From Protula sp. h YS-2021 (Eukaryota > Annelida > Polychaeta > Sabellida > Serpulidae), in NCBI GenBank assembly GCA_949752745.1, contig OX457027.1, positions 75,026,700 to 75,090,699 on the forward strand: a stretch of DNA of 64,000 nt, written 5' to 3'. The notes under the pieces were generated by a model, which saw nothing but the letters and a program-made list of their open reading frames with translations, made no database searches and was not told the origin of the DNA. Shown one piece after another: positions 11,501-21,180 of the stretch; the stretch's first letter is position 1, and each line of letters begins with the position of its first letter. The translations under genes were made by a program, and so were the position numbers.

Positions 11501-12272
11501 CGGCAGCCGTTATTGTCCAGCGATGGCTTTTTGAAGTTGAGCGCAAAATTTGTGACCAATCAAGCGCAGCTTGAGAAAAAGAGTCAGTTCAAATAACGTT
11601 GCAACATTTACCCCAATTCAAGTGGCTTATTTCCACTTAATATTTTAGTTGTAACTGAAATTATGTGAAAATCTTCAACGACTGGTAATCAGTGATTTTG
11701 ATACGCCACAGCAAATTAAACAGAAGAAAATGAAAATGGTTGGTCTGGGGTTTAAATCAAATTTCACATAAAACACCAAGATATAACTACATGGCACAAT
11801 TTCGAAGGTGGGGGGGGGGGGGGGGGGGGGGGTGCGGCATTTGATGGCCTTAGAGTATTCTTAAAGGTTTCCTTTTTTAGGTGGGTAGTCGTTAAGCAAG
11901 CAAATGGTGTCCGACATACAATATAAAGGCTGCCTTGGAAAGAGAGAGTGTTTCTTGGAGAAAATGTCAACGGTCCGACGCCACACGCTCCTTCCGCAGC
12001 AACCATTCATTATTTATGTTTCTCTCACCAGCAAATAAGGGCGGGTCGTCCATGCAAGACATGTGATTCCCCACTGTAATAAGCGGCTGTCCCCGTGGCC
12101 GGTTCAGTATGGCATCAGTCAGCACCTGTTTGTTGTAAATCCCAAGGTTGTTGCAGTAACCTGTAATAATGGCACCAATGACAGAGCTGTGCAAACGACT
12201 AGCCAAATTTACACTTGGGAGCTCAAATTTACTATCCAGAAGGTATCGGATATAGGGATCCGCATGGAACAT
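8492..12272 (-). CDS. TAFAZZIN: Tafazzin (cardiolipin-remodelling transacylase), whole gene
   Basis: Tafazzin is a mitochondrial phospholipid-lysophospholipid transacylase that remodels cardiolipin acyl chains on membranes facing the intermembrane space. I rebuilt seven exons on the minus strand: 12272-12029, 11569-11351, 10863-10822, 10418-10356, 10085-10024, 9075-8998 and 8590-8492. All introns start GT and end AG, all phases join, and the sum is 807 nt (268 codons plus stop), close to the human ~262-292 aa. Visible motifs are the acyltransferase HX4D core NHMSCMDDP, the conserved RGDGVYQRGMDF and WVHTFPEG blocks, IRLKWGVGRLIEEC, GMDKVLPGTP, and the C-terminal VEIRKAITDIIQDEF helix. The alternatively used insert of human exon 5 is absent: VPVIRG joins directly to DGVYQRG. 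The start at 12272 is an in-frame ATG, but a further 5' exon cannot be excluded. The 200-N gap lies just upstream. Confidence 0.93.
8783..8842. repeat. Three-copy GACGTGGGGTCCTCTTTT repeat
   Basis: AGACG(T/C)GGGGTCCTCTT appears three times in 60 bp inside the last tafazzin intron. Confidence 0.7.
8998..9075 (-). CDS. TAFAZZIN: Tafazzin exon 6
   Basis: Encodes KITMCVGEPMDFMELLFNMR followed by SENKTK. It is 78 nt, phase 0 on both sides, with acceptor TGATTTCAG| and donor ACTAAG|GTGCGT. Confidence 0.93.
9165..9610. repeat. Repeated CTGGGGGCCATTTTCA blocks
   Basis: The phrase GGCCCCAGCnAAA(A)n then CTGGGGGCCATTTTCA occurs near 9177, 9530 and 9557, with related halves near 9507 and 9585. The blocks are partly self-complementary (GGCCCC ... 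GGGGCC). They lie in the tafazzin intron between its exons 5 and 6. Confidence 0.6.
10024..10085 (-). CDS. TAFAZZIN: Tafazzin exon 5
   Basis: Encodes GMDKVLPGTPQKSEIIPRVG and K, bounded by TTTGCAG| and GGAAAA|GTATGG. It ends in phase 0. A long G/C run lies just downstream in the intron (9950-9965). Confidence 0.93.
10356..10418 (-). CDS. TAFAZZIN: Tafazzin exon 4
   Basis: Encodes VGRLIEECKQHPLVVPFYHL, bounded by TAATTAG| and TTAG|GTGTG. It is 63 nt and keeps phase 1 on both sides. Confidence 0.93.
10822..10863 (-). CDS. TAFAZZIN: Tafazzin exon 3 (42-nt micro-exon)
   Basis: Encodes RVRFGTEYIRLKWG between acceptor TGCTGTAG| and donor TGGG|GTGAGTATG. It corresponds to the human SSEFLRFKWG segment directly after FPEG. 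Confidence 0.92.
11351..11569 (-). CDS. TAFAZZIN: Tafazzin exon 2
   Basis: The acceptor is CTTTTTCTCAAG| and the donor CCAGAAG|GTGCGT. It reads HRWTITAADVTF, LHSYLVTLGRGVPVIRG, DGVYQRGMDF and GEWVHTFPEG. The length is 219 nt, entering in phase 1 and leaving in phase 1. Confidence 0.93.
12029..12272 (-). CDS. TAFAZZIN: Tafazzin exon with HX4D catalytic motif
   Basis: Encodes VNLASRLHSS (membrane-anchor side), RPRGQPLITVGNHMSCMDDP and PLFA. His and Asp of NHxSxxD are the expected acyltransferase catalytic pair. The donor is TTTGCTG|GTGAGAG (phase 1). The 5' border is uncertain: an in-frame ATG stands at 12272, while an AG at 12232-12233 could be an acceptor to an unseen first exon. Confidence 0.85.
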
Positions 12273-12814
12273 TGTTACAAAGTAATATCAGGATGTTAAT
12301 TCCATGAAAATTTATTCAAAAATATCAAGACCTTGACTAACCGCATGCAAAAATTTCAAATAAATTTTAAACAAATTCGTAGGATAAGGTGACTTTGAAG
12401 AAAAAATCATTTTCCATTTGCCAAACTGAAATAATAGCATGCCCCCCCCCCCCCATCCCCTCCTCCACTAGACCATATTCGCAAAATTTTATTGCAATCC
12501 AATGCAAAATATAGAAGTATTTAATTAAAGCTTAAAGTTCTTGCAGGCGGACGGTCGATAAAATCCACCCATTGATATAGTATATGTGGCCGTGGATCAC
12601 CTGATTAAAACCTGTGGGAATGCGTTACAAACACCAATTTCTTAAATTTCAATCATATAACACACAACTTAATTTTGATTAAGTTATGAGGCAAACATAA
12701 TAATTCAACACAGAACCCGCGGCAAATGAAACATCATGTACTTTTTTCAACTAAGCGAATGTGCCTGAGGTCAATGCATATCTTGCAGTTTTTGGCGAAC
12801 CGCAAAAAAAATAA

Positions 12815-13014
12815 NNNNNNNNNNNNNNNNNNNNNNNNNNNNNNNNNNNNNNNNNNNNNNNNNNNNNNNNNNNNNNNNNNNNNNNNNNNNNNNNNNNNNN
12901 NNNNNNNNNNNNNNNNNNNNNNNNNNNNNNNNNNNNNNNNNNNNNNNNNNNNNNNNNNNNNNNNNNNNNNNNNNNNNNNNNNNNNNNNNNNNNNNNNNNN
13001 NNNNNNNNNNNNNN
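12815..13014. other. Assembly gap (200 N)
   Basis: Exactly 200 unresolved bases, a conventional scaffold-gap size. The flanks at 13020-13110 match 13780-13840, so the gap sits in repeated sequence. Confidence 1.
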
Positions 13015-13673
13015 TGTACAACTCCACTATATATACTTTCTTCCTTTAACATTTGGTTTGCTTCCGATAAAAAATTACACAGATATCTCGTGAACAAAAT
13101 TGATACAAAAACAACCAAGTCAAAAAAATGTAAAATTGTCGAAATTTTCCCATTTTTTTTACAAAATCAAAAAAAATAACATGCCGTTGCACAGCCGTCG
13201 CACCTTATTTGGGTAACTATAATCACTCGATAACACAGTGGGGACTGTTGTGTAGATTTATTTTTTTTATTAAAGTGTAGTTTAAGCTAGCTGATTTACG
13301 GTAATCTGGTGGCGCTCCCATGGCCTTTTTTTAATGCAGCCTTATTGTTTGCGCATTCGCTGTAAATCTATTTTAAGCACCGATCGAGATGTTGATATGG
13401 CCACCAATAAAAGAGCATTCACGGGTATGAGGGGTCAGATCGAATACAACACTTGTTAGCTTGAAGGGCCCCCCGCGCTGCCATTATTGCAAGCGTGCAC
13501 GTAGCAGTAAGATGCTTCGCTTTAACCAGTTTGACCAGCCAGGCGCTTTTCTGCATAATTTATGCAGCGCGCTGCGTTGAGCAAGAGATTTTGCTAATCG
13601 TTTGATGTTATGCTAAGAGGTGAGGTTCCATGTTTTATTGCTTCACTCATGCATATGTTTATCTCGTTCGTGT

Positions 13674-13775
13674 AACTTAACCTCACCTATAAGCCGCCGT
13701 CAACTATAAGCCGCAGCGGGCTTCTTTGTTGCAAAATTCACCTATAGGCCGCGGCTTATAGGTGAATAATTACGG
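13674..13775. repeat. Hairpin with CACCTATAAGCCGC arms
   Basis: CACCTATAAGCCGC near 13684 is complementary to GCGGCTTATAGGTG near 13752, with two further ATAAGCCGC/ATAGGCCGC copies between. It looks like the end of a small foldback repeat. Confidence 0.6.
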
Positions 13776-13779
13776 TACT

Positions 13780-13917
13780 TTCTTCCTGTAACATTTGGTT
13801 TGCTTCCGACAAATGTTAACAGAGATATCGCGCGAACAAAAAAGTGCGGACAGACAGACAGACAGACGGACAGACGCACAAGTTCATAACTATATCCCTC
13901 CGCTACACGGGGGATAA
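13780..13917. repeat. Repeat end with (CAGACAGA)n and CTACACGGGGGATA
   Basis: A TTGGTTTGCTTCCGA block duplicated from 13050 is followed by a CAGACAGACGGA run and then TATCCCTCCGCTACACGGGG. The same architecture (octamer run beside a G-rich border) is seen near 41160-41240, 52530-52600 and 61890-61970. Confidence 0.65.
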
Positions 13918-15083
13918 TAAAACGAACATCCAGGCATGAACTTAGTTTTATCAAATTTTGTCCGAAAAAAAAAAAACAATTCATGCCTATTTTGTTCATT
14001 TCTTCCATTATCCGGAATAAATACCCTTTTGACTGGAAGAAAGCCAACCCTGCCAGGCTGTACGACCAGTATTTACGATGCTTGTTAAGTTATTTCACTG
14101 GGGTCCCACCAAATTGGTCCGAATTATCCAATAGTGCAAATGATCAGTGAGAAAACAAACTTAAATATGAAATGCCATTAAAGAAGGGTTTGTTATTTTG
14201 CCAAAGAACTCAATATTCAGGTGATGGAATGAAAAAAAAATCATTGGTTAACTAATATGTGAATCAGAAAACCAGTGGCATGTAAGATATTTTATTTGCA
14301 ATGTCATTTCCATGTAAGTGGTCTAGTCTTAAATAGTCTGATATATCCTCAGTTTAGAAATGGTCTTTAGTCTTCCCAATACATATCCTTGACCTTCGTC
14401 AAGTATTATTCACTGTCCTGTATCATTACAAAAACTTCTTTCTGTAACCAGGATGAAATTTAAGGTGATTGGTTGATATCCTCTTGTGATGTTGATGTGT
14501 TGGGAAAGAATTCTGAGGATGAACTAGCTAAATAATCATCATTTATAAACCACTTCACAGTTTCGAGTGTGCACGACTGTGCACGAAAATTTGCAGGATT
14601 CCAGTGGGGATAACACATACACAAATAAATAAGAAAGATGTGTTGAAAGTTGTGTTTCTCTGTCATGACACATATATAAGGTTCAAACCTTTACGAGTAT
14701 TTGATCTGGGTATACGAGTCGTAGGGAATTTTATTAGCGGATTCGTACTTCGACTTCAGCCGAAAAGTTTTTTTTTTTGTGTTTCAACCGAATTCGATTG
14801 GGACAGAATTATAAAGAAATGACAGAAAAAACTGGCTTTTGCCAGTTTTTTTTTCTATCAGTTCTTTATATCTTTACCCCAAGTGAATTTAGTCAAAACG
14901 CAAAAAAAAACTTCTCGGCAAGAGTCTAAATACGAGTCTGCTTATTCATGGCATTAAAATGGTTAAATTGTTTTCTCATCCAAAACGAGCTCTACAGCTA
15001 TTTCAAAGTGATTTTGATATTTTCTCCGTTTATTTCTATCTATTTTTTGTTTCTTAAAACGCGAGTCCTCTAAGAAACCTAAT

Positions 15084-15240
15084 CACATTTTGGGCGTTTT
15101 GAACAAAATGCGCAAGAATTTTGAATTTCGTATGCAAGGGAAACGGGTCGAAAACCTTTAAAAAAAATGACAGAAGAAATATTGCAAAAAAGCTCACACT
15201 CGGAACATAAAAGAAACTGAAAACTATTTGTTAAAACTTT
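15084..15240. repeat. Left arm of inverted repeat around the LINE
   Basis: This arm is complementary, with scattered mismatches, to 17925-18098. Shared landmarks are CACATTTTGGGCGTTTTGAA, AAGAATTTTGAATTTCG, GAAGAAATATTGCAAAAA and ACATAAAAGAAACTGAAA. Both arms enclose the LINE remnant and the 17631-17843 hairpin. Confidence 0.75.
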
Positions 15241-15246
15241 TAACAG

Positions 15247-15323
15247 TAGTCCCAGGTGACTCCCACCTCCACAGAGGAGGGACAGAAGAGTGGTGATGGA
15301 CTAGGGTCACTCGGGACTATTTT
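15247..15323. repeat. Small inverted-repeat unit (AGTCCCAGGTGAC)
   Basis: AGTCCCAGGTGACTCC at the left is complementary to GGGTCACTCGGGACT at the right over about 77 bp. It may be a tiny MITE. Confidence 0.5.
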
Positions 15324-15396
15324 AACAGATTTTTAAATTAGCATACAGGTTGTTGAAAACACGATTGCTCTTTGGTGCAAGACAAATTTGACACTA

Positions 15397-15430
15397 TTAT
15401 TATTACTATTATTATTATTATTATTATTTC
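15397..15430. repeat. (ATT)n microsatellite
   Basis: A trinucleotide run just 3' of the LINE remnant. Confidence 0.8.
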
Positions 15431-15529
15431 AGCCCTTTTTTATAACGCGTTTTTCAGGATAACACAAGTAAGTATTTGAGAAACACACGCAGGCCCCAAC
15501 CGCCCCCAAATTCATAGGGGTATAAAGCG

Positions 15530-15604
15530 ATGACGGACAGACGGACGGACGGACAGACGGACACCCCAAACCTATAGGCCCCAATCCGAAGGGTTGGGGC
15601 CTAA
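15530..15604. repeat. (GACGGACG)n run with GGCCCCAAnnC inverted repeat
   Basis: A GACGGACAGACGGACGGACG run is followed by CCTATAGGCCCCAATCCGAA and its near complement GGTTGGGGCC. This forms a small hairpin beside the octamer tract. Confidence 0.55.
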
Positions 15605-15725
15605 TAAAAACGCAAAAATATGACTAGAATGGTAAAAAGTATGTATTCTGAAACGGTTAATATAATTATGAAAACTAAAAGCATTCCAGACCAGATTAAT
15701 ACTGTTAAGAGTTGATGTAATGTAG

Positions 15726-17665
15726 TTACACATTGTAAGATCGTTTGAATAAATACGTCTTTAATTTCTTCTTAAAAACAATAAAACTGTCAGTGTTTCG
15801 GAGATCGGATGGGAGCTTATTCCACAACCGTGGACCTGCCACTTCAAAACTTCGATATCCAGCGCTCGTAAGCCTGTAGCGGGGTTCAAAGAGGAGATTC
15901 TGTGTTGCTGAGCGTTGTAGACCATGGTAATAACTTTATACTCAATACGCTCTTTAATACTCAACCAGTGAAGGTGTATAAGAGCTGGTGTAATATGGTC
16001 AGTTCGTGCGGTGCGGGTGACTAAACGGGCAGCATCATTTAACACCCTTTGCAGCTTATTCAGAAGGACAGCTGGCAAATTAATACACAGGGTATTGCAA
16101 TAATCTAGTTTTGATATAATTAGGACGTGTACAATGGTTTTTGCCTTTTCCTCGGTCAAATATTTCGAATATTCCAGAGCTCACGGAGATGGTAGCGACA
16201 GGATTTAACCACCTCGGATATGTGTTTCTCAAGTGACACAGTTTCATCTATGCTAACGCCGAGATTTTTGGCATACTTTGAAGCTGGAACTGAATCATCT
16301 ACAACTTTAATAGAATCAATCTCAGCTTTTTTCCTGTCGTGCTCAGAACCAATAACAAGGAATTCGGTTTTTGAGGTATTTAGTTTTAGTTTGTTGTTGT
16401 GCATCCAGGATGATATGTGTAATATGGCGTTTTCTAGGCATTTACGCGCAGAGTCAACCTCGCCGTCCGACCTCGGATTCGCCGCCTTCCACAGCTGACT
16501 ATCATCGGCGTAGAAATGAAATGCGATCATCATTAGACGTGCCAATGTTCCTAGGGGTTCTGTATATTTTGTTGTAGGCTTGGGGTCCCAGTTTACTCCC
16601 CTGTGGAAATCCCCACACTAGTTCTTTGTGAGTGGACTAAGAGTCATTTAAGGTGATTTGTTGAGTTCTATCTTTCAAGTAGGACATAAACCAGTCTAGC
16701 GCGACCCCCTCAATGCCTTGTGAATTTTGCATACGTGCTAAAAATATCTGGTGGTCTACTACATCAAATGCCGCAGATAGGTCAAGAAGTGCGAGCATCA
16801 CTATATTACCGTTGTCTATTGCTTTTAGCATGTCATTTACTATTCTCACAAGAGCAGTTTCGGTGCTGTGCTTGATTTTGTATCCCGATTGCAAAGATTC
16901 GCCTAAATTGTTTGCCAGGAAATGAATATCCGACTGATTTATCACGGCTTGTTCTATGAGCTCTGAGATAAACGGTAGGTTCGCGACTGGGCGAAAGGAC
17001 TTTGGTTCTGGGGGAAGGCTGGGTTTTTTTATGCGAGGAGTTACAATTGCATGTTTTAGCTCATCTGGCATTGTTCCATTTTGAAGAGACATGTTCATTA
17101 TCTTCGCTATTACGGGTGCCAGCTCATCAAGGGATGCTTTTACTATATTTATGGGAATTGGGTCTAAAGCACAGGATTTATTTGGACACTGTTTTATCAT
17201 ACTTTTCACTTCTTCAACGTCAAGAACCCGGAAGCTGGGCAGTGTTGAGTTTATTACTTTTTCGTCGAAATCGAAACACCTGAGTGATGTATTCGGAAAT
17301 TCACTTCGGGTTTTGTCGATTTTTTGAATGAAGAAAGTGTTCAGTGAGTCTGAGAATTCGGAAGGCGGAACATCATCAGGGATCTGTACTGAATGATTTT
17401 TATGCAGAAGGTTATTCACTTTCCGAAAGAGCTTTCCTTGATCATTTCCTACTTCAGCAATGAGAGCGGTATTGTGTTCTGTTTTAGTCTTCAGGATCAA
17501 TTCTTTCAGTTCAGTTTTACATTTCAGCATATTTTGGAGATTGATCTTTGAACGATTTTTTTTTTTATATCGCCGCTGAAGGAGCCTCTTCTCTTGGCGT
17601 TTTTTATGAATTTCCTCAGCAGGACATATAGGCGAAATCTCTCTATCATTTCTTTCATTTTTCAC
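15726..17665 (-). pseudogene. Decayed CR1/L2-type LINE reverse transcriptase
   Basis: The minus strand encodes a non-LTR reverse transcriptase in several broken frames. 17665-16637 is open and contains the fingers and palm start (SFRPVANLPFISELIEQAV, then SGYKIKHSTETALV, then motif A LLDLSAAFDVVDH). It ends at an in-frame stop after QITLNDS. Another frame then gives VWGFPQGSKLGP, and a third gives the catalytic FHFYADDSQLW (16545-16156). The thumb continues KNLGVSIDETVSLEKHI and KLDYCNTL, then HLHWLSIKERIEYKV in yet another frame. The C-terminal block FEVAGPRLWNKLPSDLRNTD runs to a stop near 15726. The LSAAFD/YADD/LHWL combination fits the CR1-L2-jockey group. The first ~12 residues of the open frame come from an adjoining hairpin, so the copy is 5'-truncated. 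Confidence 0.88.
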
Positions 17666-17843
17666 TCGGTTTATTCGAAACCCAGAATTTTGTGCATTTT
17701 ATTCGGAACGCCAGTGTGATTAGGCTTATTTACTACAAGCCAAATCACATTTTGGGCGTTCCCAATGAAAATGTGCAAAAATTCTGAGTTTCGAAAGAAA
17801 ATAACCGGGTAAAAAATGAAAGAAATGATAGAGAGATTTCGCC
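17631..17843. repeat. 213-bp near-perfect hairpin element
   Basis: GGCGAAATCTCTCTATCATT at the left end is the complement of AATGATAGAGAGATTTCGCC at the right end. The arms are ~100 bp and meet near 17737. Inside each arm lies the same ATTCGAAACnCAGAATTTT / CACATTTT(GGGCG) block that builds the larger arms at 15084 and 17925. It abuts and truncates the LINE. Confidence 0.8.
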
Positions 17844-17924
17844 TAAGTATCAAATTTCTCTTGCATCAAAGGGCAATCGGGTTTTTAACAACCCGTATGC
17901 TATTTCAAAAATTAATTGAAAGTT

Positions 17925-18098
17925 TCAACAAATAGTTTCAATTTCTTTTATGTTCAATGTATGAGCTGTTTTTGCGATATTTCTTCTATATTTTTCTATC
18001 ACTTCTTAAATTTTTTTACCCGGTTCCCTCGCAGTCGAAATTCAAAATTCTTAGGCATTTTATTCAAAACATCCAAAGTGTGATTTGGCATAAAGCCA
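17925..18098. repeat. Right arm of inverted repeat around the LINE
   Basis: Complement of 15084-15240, with scattered mismatches. Its outer end (GTGTGATTTGGCA) touches the MITE beginning at 18103. Confidence 0.75.
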
Positions 18099-18102
18099 AG
18101 AG

Positions 18103-19115
18103 CCGGATTCACAAAACTGCCCTTAACTTAACTTAAACTTAACTTATCCCTCACTTAACGGGCCCTTAAATTTCTTAAGTTAAGGCTTATTTGTCGATTC
18201 ACAAAACCCACTTAAGTCACACTTAAATTTAAGTGACTATTTGTGTCGTTTGCACTGACTTCAAAAACTAGGACTTTACCCAATGTAACAGATTTAAACC
18301 TTCCACAGGCATATTTTTTACTATTTGAAAATCCAGCCTGATAGTTTTTTGAAGAATCATCGCATTTTTCTTTCATTTACACTTTCACTTAATATTTACG
18401 AGGCAAAGAACATTCAAATTGAACAGCACATCGTAATTGGTTAAATTAAAAATTGGTTCATTTCCTGCAGAAGAATGTCATGACTTATAATAGCATAGTC
18501 CTAGATGACTCTTGCGGTCTTCCTATGACGGCAAGAGTCATAGTTCCTACAATAGGAAATGTCATTGATGAAAATTTTCAAATCTCGGCGCACGACTGGG
18601 GCAAACGGCGTTATTTTCGAAAGGGTGCATCAAACAAATGGCCCAATTATAAATTATGGCGCACAAGTTTTATGGTCAGATAAAAATAGAAAATAGAAAA
18701 TTGACATCAATGACATTTCCTATTGTAGGAACTATGACTCTTGCTGTCATAGGAAGACTGCGAGAGTCCTCTAGGACTAATAATAGCAATGTCACTGTGA
18801 ATTGTGTGGCTTCTAGTTTGTAAACATATATGGAATAACCGGCACAAACGTTGTTTTCATATTAAAAGAACACATTTACAGTTTTGCCAATTACGATACT
18901 CGTATGCTGTTCAATTTCACGTTTCTCTCCTTGTAGTAAGGGACCTCGGGACCTCCCTTAAAATTTTGCTAAGTTAAGGGCCCGCTAAGTGCACTTTTAA
19001 GTTAAGTGGTATGTACCACTTACACGTCCCTTAACTTAACCTGAGTTAAGGGATGATGCAGCAAAATTGAAAGATTTAAGTGAAATTTTAAATTAAGGGC
19101 CGTTCGTGAATCCGG
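18103..19115. mobile_element. ~1.0-kb MITE with CCGGATTCAC terminal inverted repeats
   Basis: The left end CCGGATTCACaaaactGCCCTTAACTTAA mirrors the right end (complement CCGGATTCACgaacgGCCCTTAATTTA). Both sides continue with TTAAGTTAAG-rich subterminal repeats. A second, inner inverted repeat pairs 18496-18570 with 18705-18779 (TAGTCCTAGATGACTC ... GAGTCCTCTAGGACTA). No transposase is present. Target duplications are not obvious. The inner repeat recurs alone near 35855-35905. Confidence 0.78.
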
Positions 19116-19120
19116 AGCCA

Positions 19121-20306
19121 GGAGACGAGACTGGAACCCCTTATTATCGCCCAAAATATTACAAAATTTAATCAAAGAGAGTTTACCCAGCCATAATTTT
19201 CCAGCTAAACTGACTATTAATATCGTTCCTCTTGAACAAAGACGATAACCCAGTGAGTAAGCCCCATGCTCTGGATAAGGCCACTTAAAGTTCACACTCA
19301 TTTTTTTCTCGGTGTTCCCCCAAGGAGCAGAGCGGCTGGTTTTCAATTGAAAGTCTGTACCAGATTGATGTAGCAAAAGCCTGCGTGGGTTCATCTCGTG
19401 CCCGATACTAAAAGTCCCCCACAAATGGGAGATCGATTGCAATTTACTGGCAGTGAATTGTAGCAATAGAGTATGCTGAGGAGCATGTACAGTTCAAATG
19501 TCGATGCATGCGTCTGTAAAATATGAACAAGTTAATGAATAAAACTATAAGGTTCATTTATCGGAAAGGGATTACAGGCATATCAAAATGCAATGGATAT
19601 GGATAGAAAATATTTAAAAAGTATTAAAAACAGTACTGAAATTTAATTTAATGAAGCCACAGAAACAAAATGGGGAGATTCATTACGTAACACATGCAGA
19701 CCTCTCCTGTATCTGAGTGGTAGAAAGTTTCACTGCATATATTTTCTTTCTTAATCAGTACCTATTAAGCATTCATTAACACTTGACAAGCCTTTGGTTT
19801 GCAAGAGTTATATGAGTTTTTGCGAGCAAAATTTGTCCTTTTTTTCTTCTTGACAGTTTTTCCGATTTTTTGTGTCTTCTTCTTCTCTAACACTATGGGC
19901 CCTACGACCATGAAATTTGGGACTTATGCAGAGCTTGATCTGAACATGTGCATTTCACTTTTTATTTTCGTTTTTGATTTCGTTTTCTTTGTTAAAACGC
20001 CATTTAAAAAAAGTGTATTTTTTGCAAGTAAATGCGTAGCATTTAACAGCAAAGAATACATATTTGCTCAGTGAGCTTTGTGCGAGCTCTCACTGCGTAA
20101 ATAGATAAAACGGCGTATGCCTGATCAGTCAATAAAACTTTAAGTCAACAACAACCAAACACTACTCGGCTTATAAGACGTATTCAAGCTGTGTTGTTTG
20201 CAATATATTATTCAAGAAATAACTCACTGAAGGAAGTATTTTTGCGTTTTAATTTTTGTCAAGTGTTTAACATTTCGCTAGCGGAATGAGCTTCTAGTTT
20301 TATATG
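19121..20306. other. Non-coding stretch with a dispersed repeat
   Basis: No gene is recognised. 19890-20060 (GGGCCCTACGACCATGAAAT, GCTTGATCTGAACATGTGCA, TTTGTTAAAACGCCATTTAA) is a diverged relative of 56485-56640, so this is a dispersed repeat family. Confidence 0.5.
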
Positions 20307-20312
20307 TTTGAA
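20307..20312. repeat. Left target-site duplication TTTGAA
   Basis: TTTGAA directly precedes AGTAGGGTG, and an identical TTTGAA follows CACCCTACT at 34937. A 6-bp duplication frames the 14.6-kb element. Confidence 0.85.
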
Positions 20313-20324
20313 AGTAGGGTGAAA

Positions 20325-20490
20325 ACGTTGGTTCTACTGCACTGCAGCAGAACCAACGTTGGTTCTGCTGCACTGCAGCAGAACCAACGTTGGTTCTACT
20401 GCAGTTCAGTAGAACCAACGTTTGGTTTTGCATTGCAGAACCAATGTTTTGCATTGCAGCAGAACCAACGTTGGTTCTGCTGCAGAATCG
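20325..20490. repeat. Terminal AACCAACGTTGGTT palindrome array (left end)
   Basis: Tandem units of GCAGCAGAACCAACGTTGGTTCTGCTGC type. Each unit is itself a dyad, separated by CTGCAGTGCAG-like links. The array forms the terminal ~165 bp next to the target duplication. Confidence 0.85.
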
Positions 20491-20500
20491 GCAGATGGTA

Positions 20501-20536
20501 GACAGACGGTCAGACGGGCAGACGGACAGACGGTAA
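20501..20536. repeat. (CAGACGG)n run
   Basis: GACAGACGGTCAGACGGGCA with further CAGACGG units. The same run recurs in all four arms (near 27450, 27735 and 34720). Confidence 0.75.
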
Positions 20537-20700
20537 CTTTTTTTTCCATTTCCCACACTCTCATGCATACACACATATACCAACACCATGATAAATTGTT
20601 TTGCTGCACTTTTTGACGTCATACTGACGTCCCTTCTACCATCTGTCTATCATACCTTCATAATACACATTCATAATACACTCTATGGTTTAGGGGTAGG

Positions 20701-20788
20701 CTGCCCATACCCGGGGCTCGAACCACCAACCTTCTGAGCATGGGTCCGACCAGGAGTCCCACGCTCTAACAACTGAGCTATTCCGGAC
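20701..20788 (-). ncRNA. tRNA-like pol III unit, arm 1
   Basis: The minus strand has a good A box (TAGCTCAGTTGTTAGAGC with a 4-bp D stem GCTC/GAGC) and B box (GGTTCGAGCCCC). The 5' GTCCGGA and 3' TATGGGC pair only partly. The T stem has mismatches, and a 5-bp anticodon stem is not formed. It therefore looks like a tRNA-derived or SINE-like pol III promoter, not a working tRNA. Confidence 0.6.
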
Positions 20789-20989
20789 TGAACAAGAATG
20801 TATTGTGAAAACATGCCATGTAAGGCTATAATGCACGATAAATTTCAGACTGCACTCGTTCAGAGCGTGGGGGAAACCGATCGATAAAATTTCAGAGTGC
20901 ACTCGTTCAGAGCGTGGGGAAAAAACCGATCGATAAAAATTTTTTAGAGTACACTCGTTCAGAGTGTGGGGAAAACGATGGTTCTGCCA

Positions 20990-21175
20990 AACTTGATGAC
21001 GTCATACTGTCTGGAAGTGACGTCATACTGTCTGGAAGTGATGCCGGTTCTACCACACTTTGTGACGTCATACTGTCTGGAAGTGACGTCATACTGTCTG
21101 GAAGTGACGTCATACTGTCTGGAAGTGATGCCGGTTCTGCCACACTTGATGACGTCATACTGTCAATCATTGTGA
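20990..21175. repeat. CRE-like TGACGTCA array, arm 1
   Basis: TGACGTCATACTGTCTGGAAG recurs about seven times, with two inserts of TGATGCCGGTTCT(A/G)CCACACTT. Each unit carries the 8-bp palindrome TGACGTCA, the consensus CRE/ATF site. Binding is not shown. Confidence 0.85.
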
Positions 21176-21180
21176 CATGA

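Noticed and set aside
12726..13118. Frames spanning the N gap
   Set aside because: Most codons are unknown bases.
20690..20902. 70-codon frame over the tRNA-like unit
   Set aside because: It lies across the pol III A and B boxes and repeats, with no protein-like features.
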